Shown here piece after piece: positions 36,533 to 45,074 of a stretch of 64,000 nucleotides of DNA. The position numbers and the translations under genes are program-made. Source of the stretch: JAEUIX01 sp046156035 (lineage in GTDB: Bacteria > Planctomycetota > Phycisphaerae > Phycisphaerales > UBA1924); assembly GCA_046156035.1 (NCBI GenBank), contig JBJXEW010000043.1, positions 1 through 64,000 of the forward strand, in the 5' to 3' direction. Under the pieces are notes generated by a model. It was not told where the DNA came from, made no database searches, and was given only the letters and a program-made list of their open reading frames with translations. Each line of letters begins with the position of its first letter. Position 1 is the stretch's first letter.

Positions 36533-36574
36533 GCCCCAAGCGTACTCACGATCCCCGCCCGCTACCCGCGACAC

Positions 36575-37483
36575 ATGCCCATCATCGAGGTCTCCAACCC
36601 GCACGACCCGCGCCTCGCCGACTACCTTGACGTGCGCGATCGCCAACTCCTCCGCCAGTTCCGCCCCGCCGCGCCCGATCACCCCGGCGGCGATGCCGCG
36701 GCACCCTGCGGCAAGTTCATGGCCGAGGGTGAGGTGGTCTTCGAGCAACTGGTGGGCAGCGCCTTCCCGATCCTCTCCGTGCTCTGCACGCCCGCGCGCT
36801 TGGAAGCCATCCGCCCGCTCCTCGCGCACATCGACACGCCCGTGCCCGTCTACGTCGTCCCCGCGCCCATCCTCGAATCGCTCGTCGGCTTCCCCCTCCA
36901 CCGCGGCCTCATGGCCATCGGTGCCCGCACGGCCCCGCGAACCGCCGCAGCCCTCCTCGCCAACCTCCACCAGCCCGGTGCCAGCCGTGTGGTGGTCGTT
37001 CTCGAGAACCTCGCCAACCACGACAACATCGGCGCCGTCTTCCGCAACAGCGCGGCACTTGGCGCCCACGCCATTCTCCTCACCCCCGGATGTGCCGACC
37101 CGCTTTACCGCAAGAGCATCCGCGTCTCCGTCGGCCACGCCCTGCGCATCCCCTTCGCCACCATCGAGCCTTGGCCCACCGGCCTCACGCTGCTGGCCGA
37201 GGCTGGTTACCAGTCCGTCGCCCTCACGCCCCAGCACGGCGCAACCGACCTCCGCGCATTCACGCCCCGAGCCGCCCCGGACAGCGCCCGCCGTGTCGCC
37301 CTCCTCGTGGGCACCGAGGGGCCCGGCCTGACGGCGGCGGCCATCGCGGGCAGTGACGCTCGTGTACGCATCCCTATGGCCGCGGGTGTCGATTCACTCA
37401 ACGTCGCAGTCGCCACCGCCATCGCCCTGGAACACCTCCGCTGGCTCACCGGCGGGGCATCCGAAACCCGGTCCGGTGCGTAG
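36575..37483 (+). CDS. SpoU/TrmH-family RNA 2'-O-methyltransferase
   Basis: A 302-residue SPOUT enzyme. The N-terminal third (residues 1-115) is a substrate-binding region including FMAEGEVVFEQLVGSAF. The catalytic SpoU domain shows VVVVLENLANHDNIGAVFRNSAALG, GCADPLYRKSIRVSVGHALRIPF, ALLVGTEGPGLT and VRIPMAAGVDSLNVAVATAIAL, the three SPOUT motifs that form the trefoil knot and bind AdoMet. The target is rRNA or tRNA; the exact site is unknown. Start chosen at 36575; the longer frame is antisense to uppP. Confidence 0.92.
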   Translation: MPIIEVSNPHDPRLADYLDVRDRQLLRQFRPAAPDHPGGDAAAPCGKFMAEGEVVFEQLVGSAFPILSVLCTPARLEAIRPLLAHIDTPVPVYVVPAPILESLVGFPLHRGLMAIGARTAPRTAAALLANLHQPGASRVVVVLENLANHDNIGAVFRNSAALGAHAILLTPGCADPLYRKSIRVSVGHALRIPFATIEPWPTGLTLLAEAGYQSVALTPQHGATDLRAFTPRAAPDSARRVALLVGTEGPGLTAAAIAGSDARVRIPMAAGVDSLNVAVATAIALEHLRWLTGGASETRSGA

Positions 37484-37608
37484 TCAGTACGGAGCCACGC
37501 CAACCATGACGGTCCGCCCGCCAACCCATGGGCCGCCGGGTTATCCTTTGTTTGTCTGGGTTTCCGAATCCCCCCGCACGGACCCCGTGCCCCGCGAAAG
37601 CCCTCCGT

Positions 37609-38838
37609 ATGACCACCACCCTCCGCCCGTCCATCCTCCGGTTGCTCGCGTTTGCCGGCCTTCTCGGCGCGGCGTGCGTCGCCGCGGCAGACGTGCCACG
37701 CGTCTCGCAACCAGAGATCCGCCGCGAGGGCACCGGCGCGCGCCGAGACGACCTCAACGCCCTGGAACTCAAGCCCCTTGCCGCTTCGTCGTGGGCATCC
37801 CTCAAGGGCTGGACCAACGGCCCCGCCCCAACCGCCGAAAGCCTGACCGGCAAGGTGGTCCTGATCGTCACCTGGGCCGCGTGGCACCCGCCCAGCGTGG
37901 GCGCGGTGACACGGGCTGACAGGCTCCTGGCCACCTCGGCCGACAAGGGCCTGGTCGTGATCGCTGTCCACGATGCCAAGCGCTTCGAGATGGCCACCAA
38001 ACTCGTTCAGGATCGCGGCCTCAAATTGCTCGTGGCCCAGGACGAAGGCGGTGCCTTCCGTCAGGCCATCAGGGCCGATCTCGACCCCAACTTCTATCTC
38101 ATCGACCGGGCAGGCAACCTGCGCTTCACCGACATCGAGAGCGGCATGCTCGAGCAGGCCACCGACCTGCTCGTCAGCGAAAAGGCCGAGGACGCCGCCA
38201 AAGTGCCCGCCGCCTTCGCCGCCGCCGTCAGGGCCGCCAAGGGCCCCGCCGTCCGCACCAAGGCCGTCGCGGCCGTCGCGACCGAGGGCGAGTTCAAGCC
38301 GCCCCTTCCCAACCTTTATGAACTCGCCAAGTGGCCCCCGCGCGGGGGCACCGAGACCCAGCCCGTCCCCGGCAACGACATGCAGGGCCAGCGCGTGCCC
38401 GACGCCGACACCTTCGGCCAGGCCAACACCTGGCTCACGGCCAAGCCCAAGTTGGCCGGGCGCGTCGTCGTCCTCTTCTTCGGCAACACCGACAACGCCA
38501 AGGTCGTGCGCGCTCGCCCGGGGCTCGTCGCGCTCGCAGACCGCTACCCCCTCGATCTCGTCGTGGTCGCCGTCGCCCCCAACGACACCGACACCGTCGC
38601 CACCCAACGCGCCTTCCGCGAGAACCCCCCGGGATACTCCGTGATGCAGGACTCCGCCACCGGCATCGCGCTGGCCATCGGCTCCCGCGGCGACGAACCC
38701 GCCGCCGCCATCGTGAGCACCGATGGAACCATCCGCTGGCAGGGCCTCACCAGCGATGCCGCATTCCGCGCCGCCGTGGAGCAGACCCTCGCCGCCGACC
38801 CGGGCGTCGCGGCACGCCGAGCCGCGCAGGGCCGATGA
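37609..38838 (+). CDS. Secreted double thioredoxin-like protein lacking active cysteines
   Basis: A 409-residue protein with signal peptide (LRLLAFAGLLGAACVAAADV). The first thioredoxin-like domain reads GKVVLIVTWAAWHPPSVGAV: where TlpA-type proteins have WCxxC, this has WAAWHPPS without cysteines. The second domain begins GRVVVLFFGNTDNAKVVRARPG and also has none. YLIDRAGNLRF and AAAIVSTDGTIRW are the usual later strands. It is therefore unlikely to be a redox enzyme. Stop overlaps the trmL start (ATGA), so the two are coupled. Confidence 0.78.
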   Translation: MTTTLRPSILRLLAFAGLLGAACVAAADVPRVSQPEIRREGTGARRDDLNALELKPLAASSWASLKGWTNGPAPTAESLTGKVVLIVTWAAWHPPSVGAVTRADRLLATSADKGLVVIAVHDAKRFEMATKLVQDRGLKLLVAQDEGGAFRQAIRADLDPNFYLIDRAGNLRFTDIESGMLEQATDLLVSEKAEDAAKVPAAFAAAVRAAKGPAVRTKAVAAVATEGEFKPPLPNLYELAKWPPRGGTETQPVPGNDMQGQRVPDADTFGQANTWLTAKPKLAGRVVVLFFGNTDNAKVVRARPGLVALADRYPLDLVVVAVAPNDTDTVATQRAFRENPPGYSVMQDSATGIALAIGSRGDEPAAAIVSTDGTIRWQGLTSDAAFRAAVEQTLAADPGVAARRAAQGR

Positions 38839-39374
38839 GCTCGCCACCGCCGCCAACCCTGCCCCTCTTCCACATCGTGCTCTGCGAGCCCGAGATTCCC
38901 AACAACACCGGCAACATCGGCCGCACCTGCGTCGCCACCGGCTGCGCCCTGCACCTGGTCCACCCGCTCGGCTTCGACACGTCCGAGAAGGCCTGCCGCC
39001 GCGCGGGCCTGGACTACTGGCCGCGCCTCGCCCCGCGCGAGCACGAATCGTTCCCGGCGCTGCTGCACGCCCTCGCCGCCCCGCGCCTCTGGCTCTTCAG
39101 CACCAAGGCCACGCGCACATTCTGGGATGCCGACCTCGCCCCCGGCGACGCGCTGGTGTTTGGCAAAGAGACCGCCGGCCTTCCCAGCGCCCTGCTCGCC
39201 GCCCACGCCGACCGCACGCTCACCCTGCCCATGCTGCAGGGCGAACGCTCCCTCAACCTCGCCACCGTGGTCTGCACCGTCATCTACGAGGGCCTGCGGC
39301 AACTGCGCGAGAAGGGGCTTGTCAGTGTCGATAACCACGGACGCCTTCGCGCCCAACCACACGCCGCACGCTAA
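38835..39374 (+). CDS. trmL: tRNA (cytidine/uridine-34 2'-O)-methyltransferase TrmL
   Basis: A 179-residue SPOUT enzyme modifying the wobble base of tRNA-Leu in known cases. FHIVLCEPEIPNNTGNIGRTCVATG, LHLVHPLGFDTSEKACRRAGLDYW, ALVFGKETAGLP and GERSLNLATVVCTVIYEGLRQL match the family in order. The ATG overlaps the previous stop by 4 bp. Single-domain SPOUT length is as expected. Confidence 0.94.
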   Translation: MSSPPPPTLPLFHIVLCEPEIPNNTGNIGRTCVATGCALHLVHPLGFDTSEKACRRAGLDYWPRLAPREHESFPALLHALAAPRLWLFSTKATRTFWDADLAPGDALVFGKETAGLPSALLAAHADRTLTLPMLQGERSLNLATVVCTVIYEGLRQLREKGLVSVDNHGRLRAQPHAAR

Positions 39375-39383
39375 AGTGTCACC

Positions 39384-39620
39384 ATGACCTTGCGCACGCG
39401 CACCCTTCTCCGCGGGTTCACCCTGGCCGCGTCTGCCGGCACCGTCGCCGGTCTGCTCGCCTCGGGCGGCTGCGCCAAGCCGCTCCTGTCGCCCGATGAT
39501 GAACGCACCCAATATGCCCGCTACGACGCGCTGCGCAACCAATACGCGCCCCAGTTCGTCGAAGATGAGTTCGGCCGCCAGCGACCCAACCTCCGCGCCC
39601 GCCTCTCGCCCAAAGACTGA
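39384..39620 (+). CDS. Small hypothetical lipoprotein
   Basis: 78 residues. A signal stretch LLRGFTLAASAGTVAGLLAS is followed by a lipobox-like SGGC, then a charged domain (DDERTQYARYDALRNQYAPQF). I recognise no family. It follows trmL by 9 bp on the same strand, so is probably co-transcribed. Confidence 0.65.
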   Translation: MTLRTRTLLRGFTLAASAGTVAGLLASGGCAKPLLSPDDERTQYARYDALRNQYAPQFVEDEFGRQRPNLRARLSPKD

Positions 39621-39792
39621 CGCGCCCGGTGAGCACCACTCGCCCGTTCGTACTCCGCTCGCATACGCCGCATGGCGCAGCCTGCCGCGCACTTATGCGC
39701 CTCAGATTTCCAACCGCATTTGACAAGGTTTTCTGGGCCGCGGCCCGATTGCAGAATACCCTGAAGTTCGCATAGGTTCGGAGCGGTATCGC

Positions 39793-40482
39793 ATGGCTCG
39801 TGGGTCATCAAACGCAGGTCGCGGCGCGGCGGGCAACGGCCCCCTCGCCGGCATCTCACCCCGCGCCCAGCGTGTTTGGATTTCACTCGTGTCGTCCATG
39901 ACGCTCGTCGGCGGCATCCTCCTCGCCTTCGACGGCCGCTCGGCCCCGCGCGTTGACGGCCTCTCCGTCCCCCCGCTGCTCGCCTCCGGCACCGCCGCGA
40001 ACATCGAATCGGTTTTCCGCACCCGCTCCCCCCTCGACAAGGCCCGCTGGAAGGGCATCGTCATCCACCACTCAGCCTCGCCCACGGGCAGCCCCGCCAG
40101 CATCGAGGCCGAGCACCGGGCCATGCGCTTCAAGGGCCTGGGGCACCACTTTGTGATCGGCAACGGCCGGGGGATGGACGATGGCGAACTGCACGTTGGC
40201 TACCGCTGGCTCGATCAACTGCCGGGAGCCCACGCCGGCGGCGAGAAGGGCGAGTACCTCAACAAGCACGCCGTCTCCATCTGCCTGGTCGGCAACGGCG
40301 ACCGTGAGCCCTTCACCAAGGCCCAACTTGCTCGCCTCGCGCAACTCATCGCCGCGCTGCGGGGCGAACTGACCCTGCCCGCCGAGAGCATCACGCTCCA
40401 CTCCAAGGTGGCGCCAACCAACGACCCCGGCAAGTTCTTCCCCGCGGCGTGGCTCTCCGAGCAACTCTCGCAGGGCAACTGA
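39793..40482 (+). CDS. AmpD/PGRP-type N-acetylmuramoyl-L-alanine amidase
   Basis: A 229-residue amidase_2 protein with an N-terminal hydrophobic segment (VWISLVSSMTLVGGILLAFD, about residues 28-47) that could be a signal anchor. Zinc ligands are visible: His in GIVIHHSASP, His in ITLHSKVAP and Asp in NDPGKFFP, the AmpD arrangement. LGHHFVIGNGRGMDDGELHVGYRW and AVSICLVGNGD are typical strands. It cleaves the amide bond between MurNAc and the stem peptide. A strong terminator lies downstream. Confidence 0.9.
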   Translation: MARGSSNAGRGAAGNGPLAGISPRAQRVWISLVSSMTLVGGILLAFDGRSAPRVDGLSVPPLLASGTAANIESVFRTRSPLDKARWKGIVIHHSASPTGSPASIEAEHRAMRFKGLGHHFVIGNGRGMDDGELHVGYRWLDQLPGAHAGGEKGEYLNKHAVSICLVGNGDREPFTKAQLARLAQLIAALRGELTLPAESITLHSKVAPTNDPGKFFPAAWLSEQLSQGN

Positions 40483-40516
40483 ACGCACGCGGCGCCAAAC
40501 CAAGAACCCCAATGAG

Positions 40517-40541
40517 GCCCCGGCGCAAGCCGGGGCTTTTT
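40517..40541 (+). terminator. Rho-independent terminator after the amidase gene
   Basis: An 8-bp perfect stem, GCCCCGGC and GCCGGGGC, around GCAA, followed by five Ts. It is 35 bp past the amidase stop. Confidence 0.92.
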
Positions 40542-40582
40542 CGTTGCCGGGCTTTTTCGTGAACTGTGGATTCTGCTGCTTC

Positions 40583-40677
40583 GTGCCATCGAAGTCGGAA
40601 GGCTCTGCGCCCGACTTCGATGTCTGGTGGCAAATCGTCGAGGCACATCGAAGTCCCAGAGCGGACTTCGATGGCAC
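40583..40677. repeat. Nested inverted repeat built on ATCGAAGTC
   Basis: GTGCCATCGAAGTC (40583-40596) is perfectly complementary to GACTTCGATGGCAC (40664-40677). Between them are two more copies of the core, GACTTCGAT (40613-40621) and ATCGAAGTC (40647-40655). Four copies in alternating orientation could fold as one long or two short hairpins. It lies just past the stop of the minus-strand HAF-repeat gene. Confidence 0.75.
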
Positions 40678-40687
40678 AGCGTTCGCC

Positions 40688-41980
40688 TCAGCACCCCTGG
40701 TAATACGCCGTGATGTAATCACCCAGGTTGTCCGGGAAGGGCGCATCGCACTGGCCCGATCCATCCACCGTGTACGCGGCCTTGTACCCCGCGTCATACG
40801 GCGGCTCGTTCCCCGCGCACGCTGCCGCGTAGCCGCCCGGCCCCGCCACCGGCGGCACCGTGTAATAGTCCGTAATGAAGTCGCCCAGATCGTCCGGGTT
40901 CAACTGGCCGTTGCCGTCGTAATCCATCACGCAACCCGGCGCGGCCACAAGCGAGAGCGTCCACAGCACCGCCTCGTACACGCCCGTCGTCGCGTTGATC
41001 GCTCGCCCGCCCACCTGCACCACCGTCTCGTCGCTCCAGATCGCTCCCGCCGCCGAAGATGAGTACACGCCCGCTGGCAGGAACGCGTGCAGGTCCACCG
41101 CGCTCGCCGCGCTGCCTGCCCACATGATGGCCCGGTCCTGCCCGCCGAACGTCGCGAAGCCCACCTGCCGCCCCGCGTACACACCCTGGGCATACGACAT
41201 GCTCGAGCCCGCCGGGCTCAGGTCCACCCACGACGCGGCAGAGCCCGCCCACAAACTCGCGTGCCACGCGCCGCCGATGATCGTGTACCCCACCTGCTGA
41301 CCCGCGTGCACGCACAGCGCCCACGAATCGGTGCTGCCCGCCGGGGCAAGGTCCACGTGCGTCGCCGCGCTGCCCGTCCACAAACTCGCGTGCTGGTGCC
41401 CCCCGTAGCGGGCCCACCCCACCTGCTGCGTGCCCGCCACGCTGTAGGCGCGGCTCCACTGAGCACCCGCCGGATGCAGGTTCACCCACGAGGCGCTGGT
41501 GCCGTTCCACAACCCCGCGCACGACTGCACGCCGAACACCGCCACACCCACCTGCTTGCCGTCGCGCACGCCGTAAGCACGAGACTCGACCGCGCCCGCG
41601 GGGTGCAGGTTCACCCACGCGTTGGGGGCCCCGTTCCAGAGCGTGGCGGTGTAGGAGCCGGTTGAATCGTTGTAACCCGCCTGCCGCCCCGCCTGCGCCG
41701 AGAAGGCACGCGACTCAGTCGAGCCGTCCGGGTTCAGATTGATGTACGAGGCCACGCTGCCCGTCCAGATCGCCGCGGTCAGGTCGCCGTCCACCACCGC
41801 CACGCCGATCTGCTGGCCCTGGTCCATCCCCTCAATCCACGACGCGAGCGTGCCCGGCGGGTGCAGCACCTTCACCGTCCACTGCTGCGCGTGCGCCAGC
41901 GGCGCGCAGCACAGCCACACCAGCCCCGCGGCCATGCGCCACCGCGCGAAGTTCGCACGCGTATCCAGCGGCCTGCTCAC
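40688..41980 (-). CDS. Secreted HAF-type repeat protein with GC-dockerin-like C-terminus
   Basis: A 430-residue protein with signal peptide (MAAGLVWLCCAPLAHAQQ). Residues about 50-330 are roughly 44-residue repeats of the type GQQVGYTIIGGAWHASLW then GSAASWVDLSPAGS, as in extracellular HAF repeats, probably a beta-propeller. The C-terminal module has DYDGNGQLNPDDLGDFITDY, GPGGYAAAC, PYDAGYKAAY and PFPDNLGDYITAYYQGC. The first loop resembles a dockerin calcium loop; the second is degenerate. Four cysteines match those in the other four tagged proteins here. Function unknown; binding at the cell surface is inference. Confidence 0.82.
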   Translation of the reverse strand: MSRPLDTRANFARWRMAAGLVWLCCAPLAHAQQWTVKVLHPPGTLASWIEGMDQGQQIGVAVVDGDLTAAIWTGSVASYINLNPDGSTESRAFSAQAGRQAGYNDSTGSYTATLWNGAPNAWVNLHPAGAVESRAYGVRDGKQVGVAVFGVQSCAGLWNGTSASWVNLHPAGAQWSRAYSVAGTQQVGWARYGGHQHASLWTGSAATHVDLAPAGSTDSWALCVHAGQQVGYTIIGGAWHASLWAGSAASWVDLSPAGSSMSYAQGVYAGRQVGFATFGGQDRAIMWAGSAASAVDLHAFLPAGVYSSSAAGAIWSDETVVQVGGRAINATTGVYEAVLWTLSLVAAPGCVMDYDGNGQLNPDDLGDFITDYYTVPPVAGPGGYAAACAGNEPPYDAGYKAAYTVDGSGQCDAPFPDNLGDYITAYYQGC

Positions 41981-42366
41981 GACACCACTCCAGTCTCACC
42001 ACGGGTTTTCGGACCCCACAACCGCGAAACCCATCCGCACCGGTGCCCACGCCCACAACAGGCGACCACCTCGGTCTCAACTCTACTGGCTTCTGCACGT
42101 TCCGCAAGGGCAGGCACCCACGGACAGAACGCGCCGCGAACCGGTTGGGCCAACTCAGCCAGACTCACCCGTCTGCGGACGCGCGCAAACTCATTATTGA
42201 TAAGTACTTGTGAATGGGCACAGACCCCCCATTCTGCGAATAGGGAAACCGCCGTATTCGGGCCCCTCAAACCCCCCAAATGGCCATCGATCACCTTACC
42301 GGCCGGTGCCAACGGTTGTGCCACGTCCGGCCACTTGGCCGCGCACACCCAAACTACCCTGCCCGT
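41981..42366. other. Divergent intergenic region
   Basis: About 385 bp between the divergent HAF-repeat and esterase-like genes. An A/T-rich patch near 42190-42215, with palindromic AAGTACTT, is the likeliest promoter area, but neither strand shows a pair of boxes at good spacing. No open frame or RNA is supported. Confidence 0.4.
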
Positions 42367-43635
42367 ATGCCCACGCTCACGCCCCTCGTCGCCACGTCTC
42401 TCATCCTCATGGCCGCAGTGCCAAGTCACGCCGCGCAGAGCCCGGTGCCCCCCATCACCTCTGCCTCCACCCCGAGTGCCCAAGCCATCCGCCTCATCGG
42501 CGCGGCATCCATCTCCGCCACCGCCACCGATCTCTCCGGCCTCACCAACACGCTCCCCAGCGGCGTGCCGCACAACCGTCTCGCCTCGATGGGTTCGGGC
42601 ATCGCGTCCACCAACGCACCAGACCGCTACCTCATGGTCGCCGACCGCGGCCCCAAAGACGGCGCCGATCCGTACCTCTGCCGCTTCCACGAGTTCGAGA
42701 TTGTGATCGACGCGTCGCCCGATGCCCGCGAACCGGTGGGCATGAAACTCATCTCAACCACACTCCTCGCCAGCGCTGAGGGTCCGCTCACCGGCTCCGC
42801 CGCGGCGATCGCGCCCACCGACGCGGCCGGCGAACGCTTCGACCCAGAAGCCCTCCGCCTCATGCCCGACGGCCACACACTCATCATCGCCGATGAGTAC
42901 GGCCCCAGCATCGGCCTCTTCGCACGCGATTGCGGCACGCGCCTGCGCTCGCTGCCCGTGCCGCGCGGCTTCGAGGTTGCTCAACCCCACGCCGACGCCA
43001 AGGAGGAACTCGCCGCCAACACCCCGCCGCGCGGCAGGGGCGGGCGTGTGCCCAACAACGGCATCGAAGGGATGGACCTTTCCGCAGACGGCACCAGCGT
43101 CTTCGGCCTCATGCAGGGACCATTGATGCAGGACGATGGCAAGCAGGGGCGCATCTGCCGACTGGTGCAGATATCGACAGTGGAGAGCGAGAGCGCCGCC
43201 GCCGCGCCGGCCCGCCAGTTCGGGTACACGCTGGAGAAAGCGGGCCTGGGCACGAGCGAACTGCTCACACTCGACGAGCACCGCTTCCTCGTGCTCGAGC
43301 GCGATGGTCTGGGCGGTACCGATGCCCGCGTGAAGCGCATCTACCTCATCGACACGCGCGGCAGCACCGACCTCTCGCGCTTCCCGGCCATGCCCGGCGG
43401 CGGCCTGCCCAACGGCGCATCGCCCGTGAAGAAACGCCTGCTCATCGACCTCCTCGACCCGGCGTTCATGCTCGCCGGCCCGTCATTCCCCGCCAAGGTG
43501 GAGGGCTTGTGCTGGGGGCCCACACTGGCGAGTGGTTCACGCGTCCTGCTGGTGACCACCGACAACGATTTTAAGGATGACGAAGCGAGTTGGGTCTGGG
43601 CGTTCGAGGTGCCCCAAGAAGCCCTTGCCCAATGA
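42367..43635 (+). CDS. Secreted phytase-like/esterase-like beta-propeller protein
   Basis: A 422-residue protein with signal peptide (MPTLTPLVATSLILMAAVPSHA). ASMGSGIASTNAPDRYLMVADRGP, FDPEALRLMPDGHTLIIADEYGPSI, NNGIEGMDLSADG and VEGLCWGP are typical of the esterase-like activity of phytase family (PF13449-type). RYLMVADRGP and the conserved Asp/Glu pairs suggest a calcium-stabilised propeller. The substrate is unknown. The ATG at 42367 gives the signal peptide. Confidence 0.82.
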   Translation: MPTLTPLVATSLILMAAVPSHAAQSPVPPITSASTPSAQAIRLIGAASISATATDLSGLTNTLPSGVPHNRLASMGSGIASTNAPDRYLMVADRGPKDGADPYLCRFHEFEIVIDASPDAREPVGMKLISTTLLASAEGPLTGSAAAIAPTDAAGERFDPEALRLMPDGHTLIIADEYGPSIGLFARDCGTRLRSLPVPRGFEVAQPHADAKEELAANTPPRGRGGRVPNNGIEGMDLSADGTSVFGLMQGPLMQDDGKQGRICRLVQISTVESESAAAAPARQFGYTLEKAGLGTSELLTLDEHRFLVLERDGLGGTDARVKRIYLIDTRGSTDLSRFPAMPGGGLPNGASPVKKRLLIDLLDPAFMLAGPSFPAKVEGLCWGPTLASGSRVLLVTTDNDFKDDEASWVWAFEVPQEALAQ

Positions 43636-43657
43636 GGCCCCCGACTCGGCGGGGGCC
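43636..43657. terminator. Hairpin between convergent genes
   Basis: GGCCCCCG pairs with CGGGGGCC (8 bp) around ACTCGG. It is followed on the plus strand by TTCG only, so it is a weak rho-independent candidate. It lies one base past the esterase-like stop and could serve both convergent genes. Confidence 0.5.
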
Positions 43658-43693
43658 TTCGCGCTGGCACGCCTCTCGTGGTCCGCCCGTGCT

Positions 43694-44767
43694 TCAAAAA
43701 CTCAGTCCGGTTGTCCTCAACCATCCCCCAAACACCTTGCCCTCGAGTTCGTCGTACTGCACCGTGGTCACGCCGTGCTGCACCACGTTGTCCTTGTGCC
43801 CGAAGAAGCCGTCGCGCGCCGTGTCGGCAAAGACATCGACATGTCCATCCGCAAACACCAGCAGGCCGTAGTACCCCTGGTGGCCCACGTTCCCCTCCCC
43901 CGTGTCTTTCGCCCACCCGTGCTTGCCGTGAACCGGGCCGAAGTCCTGATAGTTCTGCCTGCCCCACACGCGGCTGTAGCCCGGCACGCCCCGTGCCACA
44001 ATCGGACCGTCGCCCAGCGCCTTGGCCGTGTACAGCGTCTGGCCCTGATACCGCAGTGTGTCGGCATCCAGGTACACCGTGCCGTCGCCCCACAAGGGCA
44101 CGCGCGACGGTGAGGTCGTGACGATGTACCGGTCTTGCAGCGGCCCGACGCTGTTATACCACAGTTTCTGCGCCTGCCCGCCCGCTCCGTAGCCCGGCGG
44201 AACGGGCGGCAGTTTCGTGTTGTCCACGAAGGCCATCTCCGTCATGGCCATGAACCACGACTGCACATAGTTTGTGTTGTACCCCGCCTCCATCAGCAGG
44301 AACAACTGGTCCTGCGTGAAATTCTTGTATCCCCCCGCCGCGCGGCTCGCCACCAGGTTCTGCGACGCCCGCGCCCGGCTCGACGGGCAGAGAATCGACC
44401 CCACCTTCGCGTACTCCCCGTTCACGTAGTCCGCAACCCAGCCCTTCGAATCGAGCGCGCCCAGCGAATACTGCCGCCGGTTGTCCCACGGCCCGGTGCT
44501 GAACGCGCCCTTCTTGTCGTTCGCATGGCTCAGCGCGGCGATTCCCAGTTGCCGCAAACCCACTGCGCACTTCGTCTGCCGGGCGCTCTCGCGCGCCCCC
44601 GCCAGGCTCGGCAGCAGAATGCTCGTGAGCAGCGCCACAATCGCGATCACCACCAGCAACTCAATCAGCGTGAACGCCCGCGCCATCCTCGGCGTGCCAC
44701 CCATCGCGCCGGGCCCGCGGTTTGTGCCCTCCCCGCGGTTTGTACTCTGGTGGTGTCGGCCGTTCAT
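43694..44767 (-). CDS. Type II secretion pseudopilin-like protein
   Basis: A 357-residue prepilin-type protein. The N-terminal methylation motif RMARAFTLIELLVVIAIVAL begins near residue 26, after a charged leader. SILLPSLAGARESARQTKC follows, typical of planctomycete DUF1559-like pseudopilins. The C-terminal part has ...GYYGLLVFADGHVDVF, the H-X-DG type ending of that group. The ATG at 44767 is preceded by GGAGGGTGA. It would be cleaved by PilD and assembled by a GspE-type ATPase. The protein is much larger than major pseudopilins, so it is possibly a minor one. Confidence 0.88.
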   Translation of the reverse strand: MNGRHHQSTNRGEGTNRGPGAMGGTPRMARAFTLIELLVVIAIVALLTSILLPSLAGARESARQTKCAVGLRQLGIAALSHANDKKGAFSTGPWDNRRQYSLGALDSKGWVADYVNGEYAKVGSILCPSSRARASQNLVASRAAGGYKNFTQDQLFLLMEAGYNTNYVQSWFMAMTEMAFVDNTKLPPVPPGYGAGGQAQKLWYNSVGPLQDRYIVTTSPSRVPLWGDGTVYLDADTLRYQGQTLYTAKALGDGPIVARGVPGYSRVWGRQNYQDFGPVHGKHGWAKDTGEGNVGHQGYYGLLVFADGHVDVFADTARDGFFGHKDNVVQHGVTTVQYDELEGKVFGGWLRTTGLSF

Positions 44768-45074
44768 GGGTTCACCCTCCGTGGCCGCGGCATCCGCGCC
44801 AGTCACCCGTCCCCAAGCACGCGGAGGGGGGGGCGCAGAAGGGTGGAGGTTAGTGGAACGCGCGCCGCACATCGCCATCGAGCGCATCAAGAACGCATGA
44901 AGAACCTGTGAAGCACGCGCAAAAGCCGCCGTCGCTTCACAGAGTCTTCACACACGCCGCGCCACTTCGCACCCGCACGCCGCTTTACTCGCCTTCGTGT
45001 GCCTCGGTCCCGAAGCGGTCGGCACCGGCACGCGATGTCCGCGCGTCTCACACCCCACTCCTGAGAGGGCGACC
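44768..45074. other. Divergent intergenic region with inverted repeat
   Basis: About 307 bp between the divergent pseudopilin and lamin-tail genes. CTGTGAAGC (44906-44914) and GCTTCACAG (44934-44942) form a perfect 9-bp inverted repeat with a 19-bp spacer; further TGAAG/CTTCA copies flank it. This could be an operator. No clear -35/-10 pair was found. Confidence 0.45.

Noticed and set aside
35015..36574. Upstream extension of the SpoU methyltransferase frame
   Set aside because: Antisense to uppP and the lipoprotein; the conserved protein begins at 36575.
39720..39760. Promoter with TTGACA before the amidase gene
   Set aside because: A consensus -35 is present but no -10-like hexamer lies at 15-19 bp.
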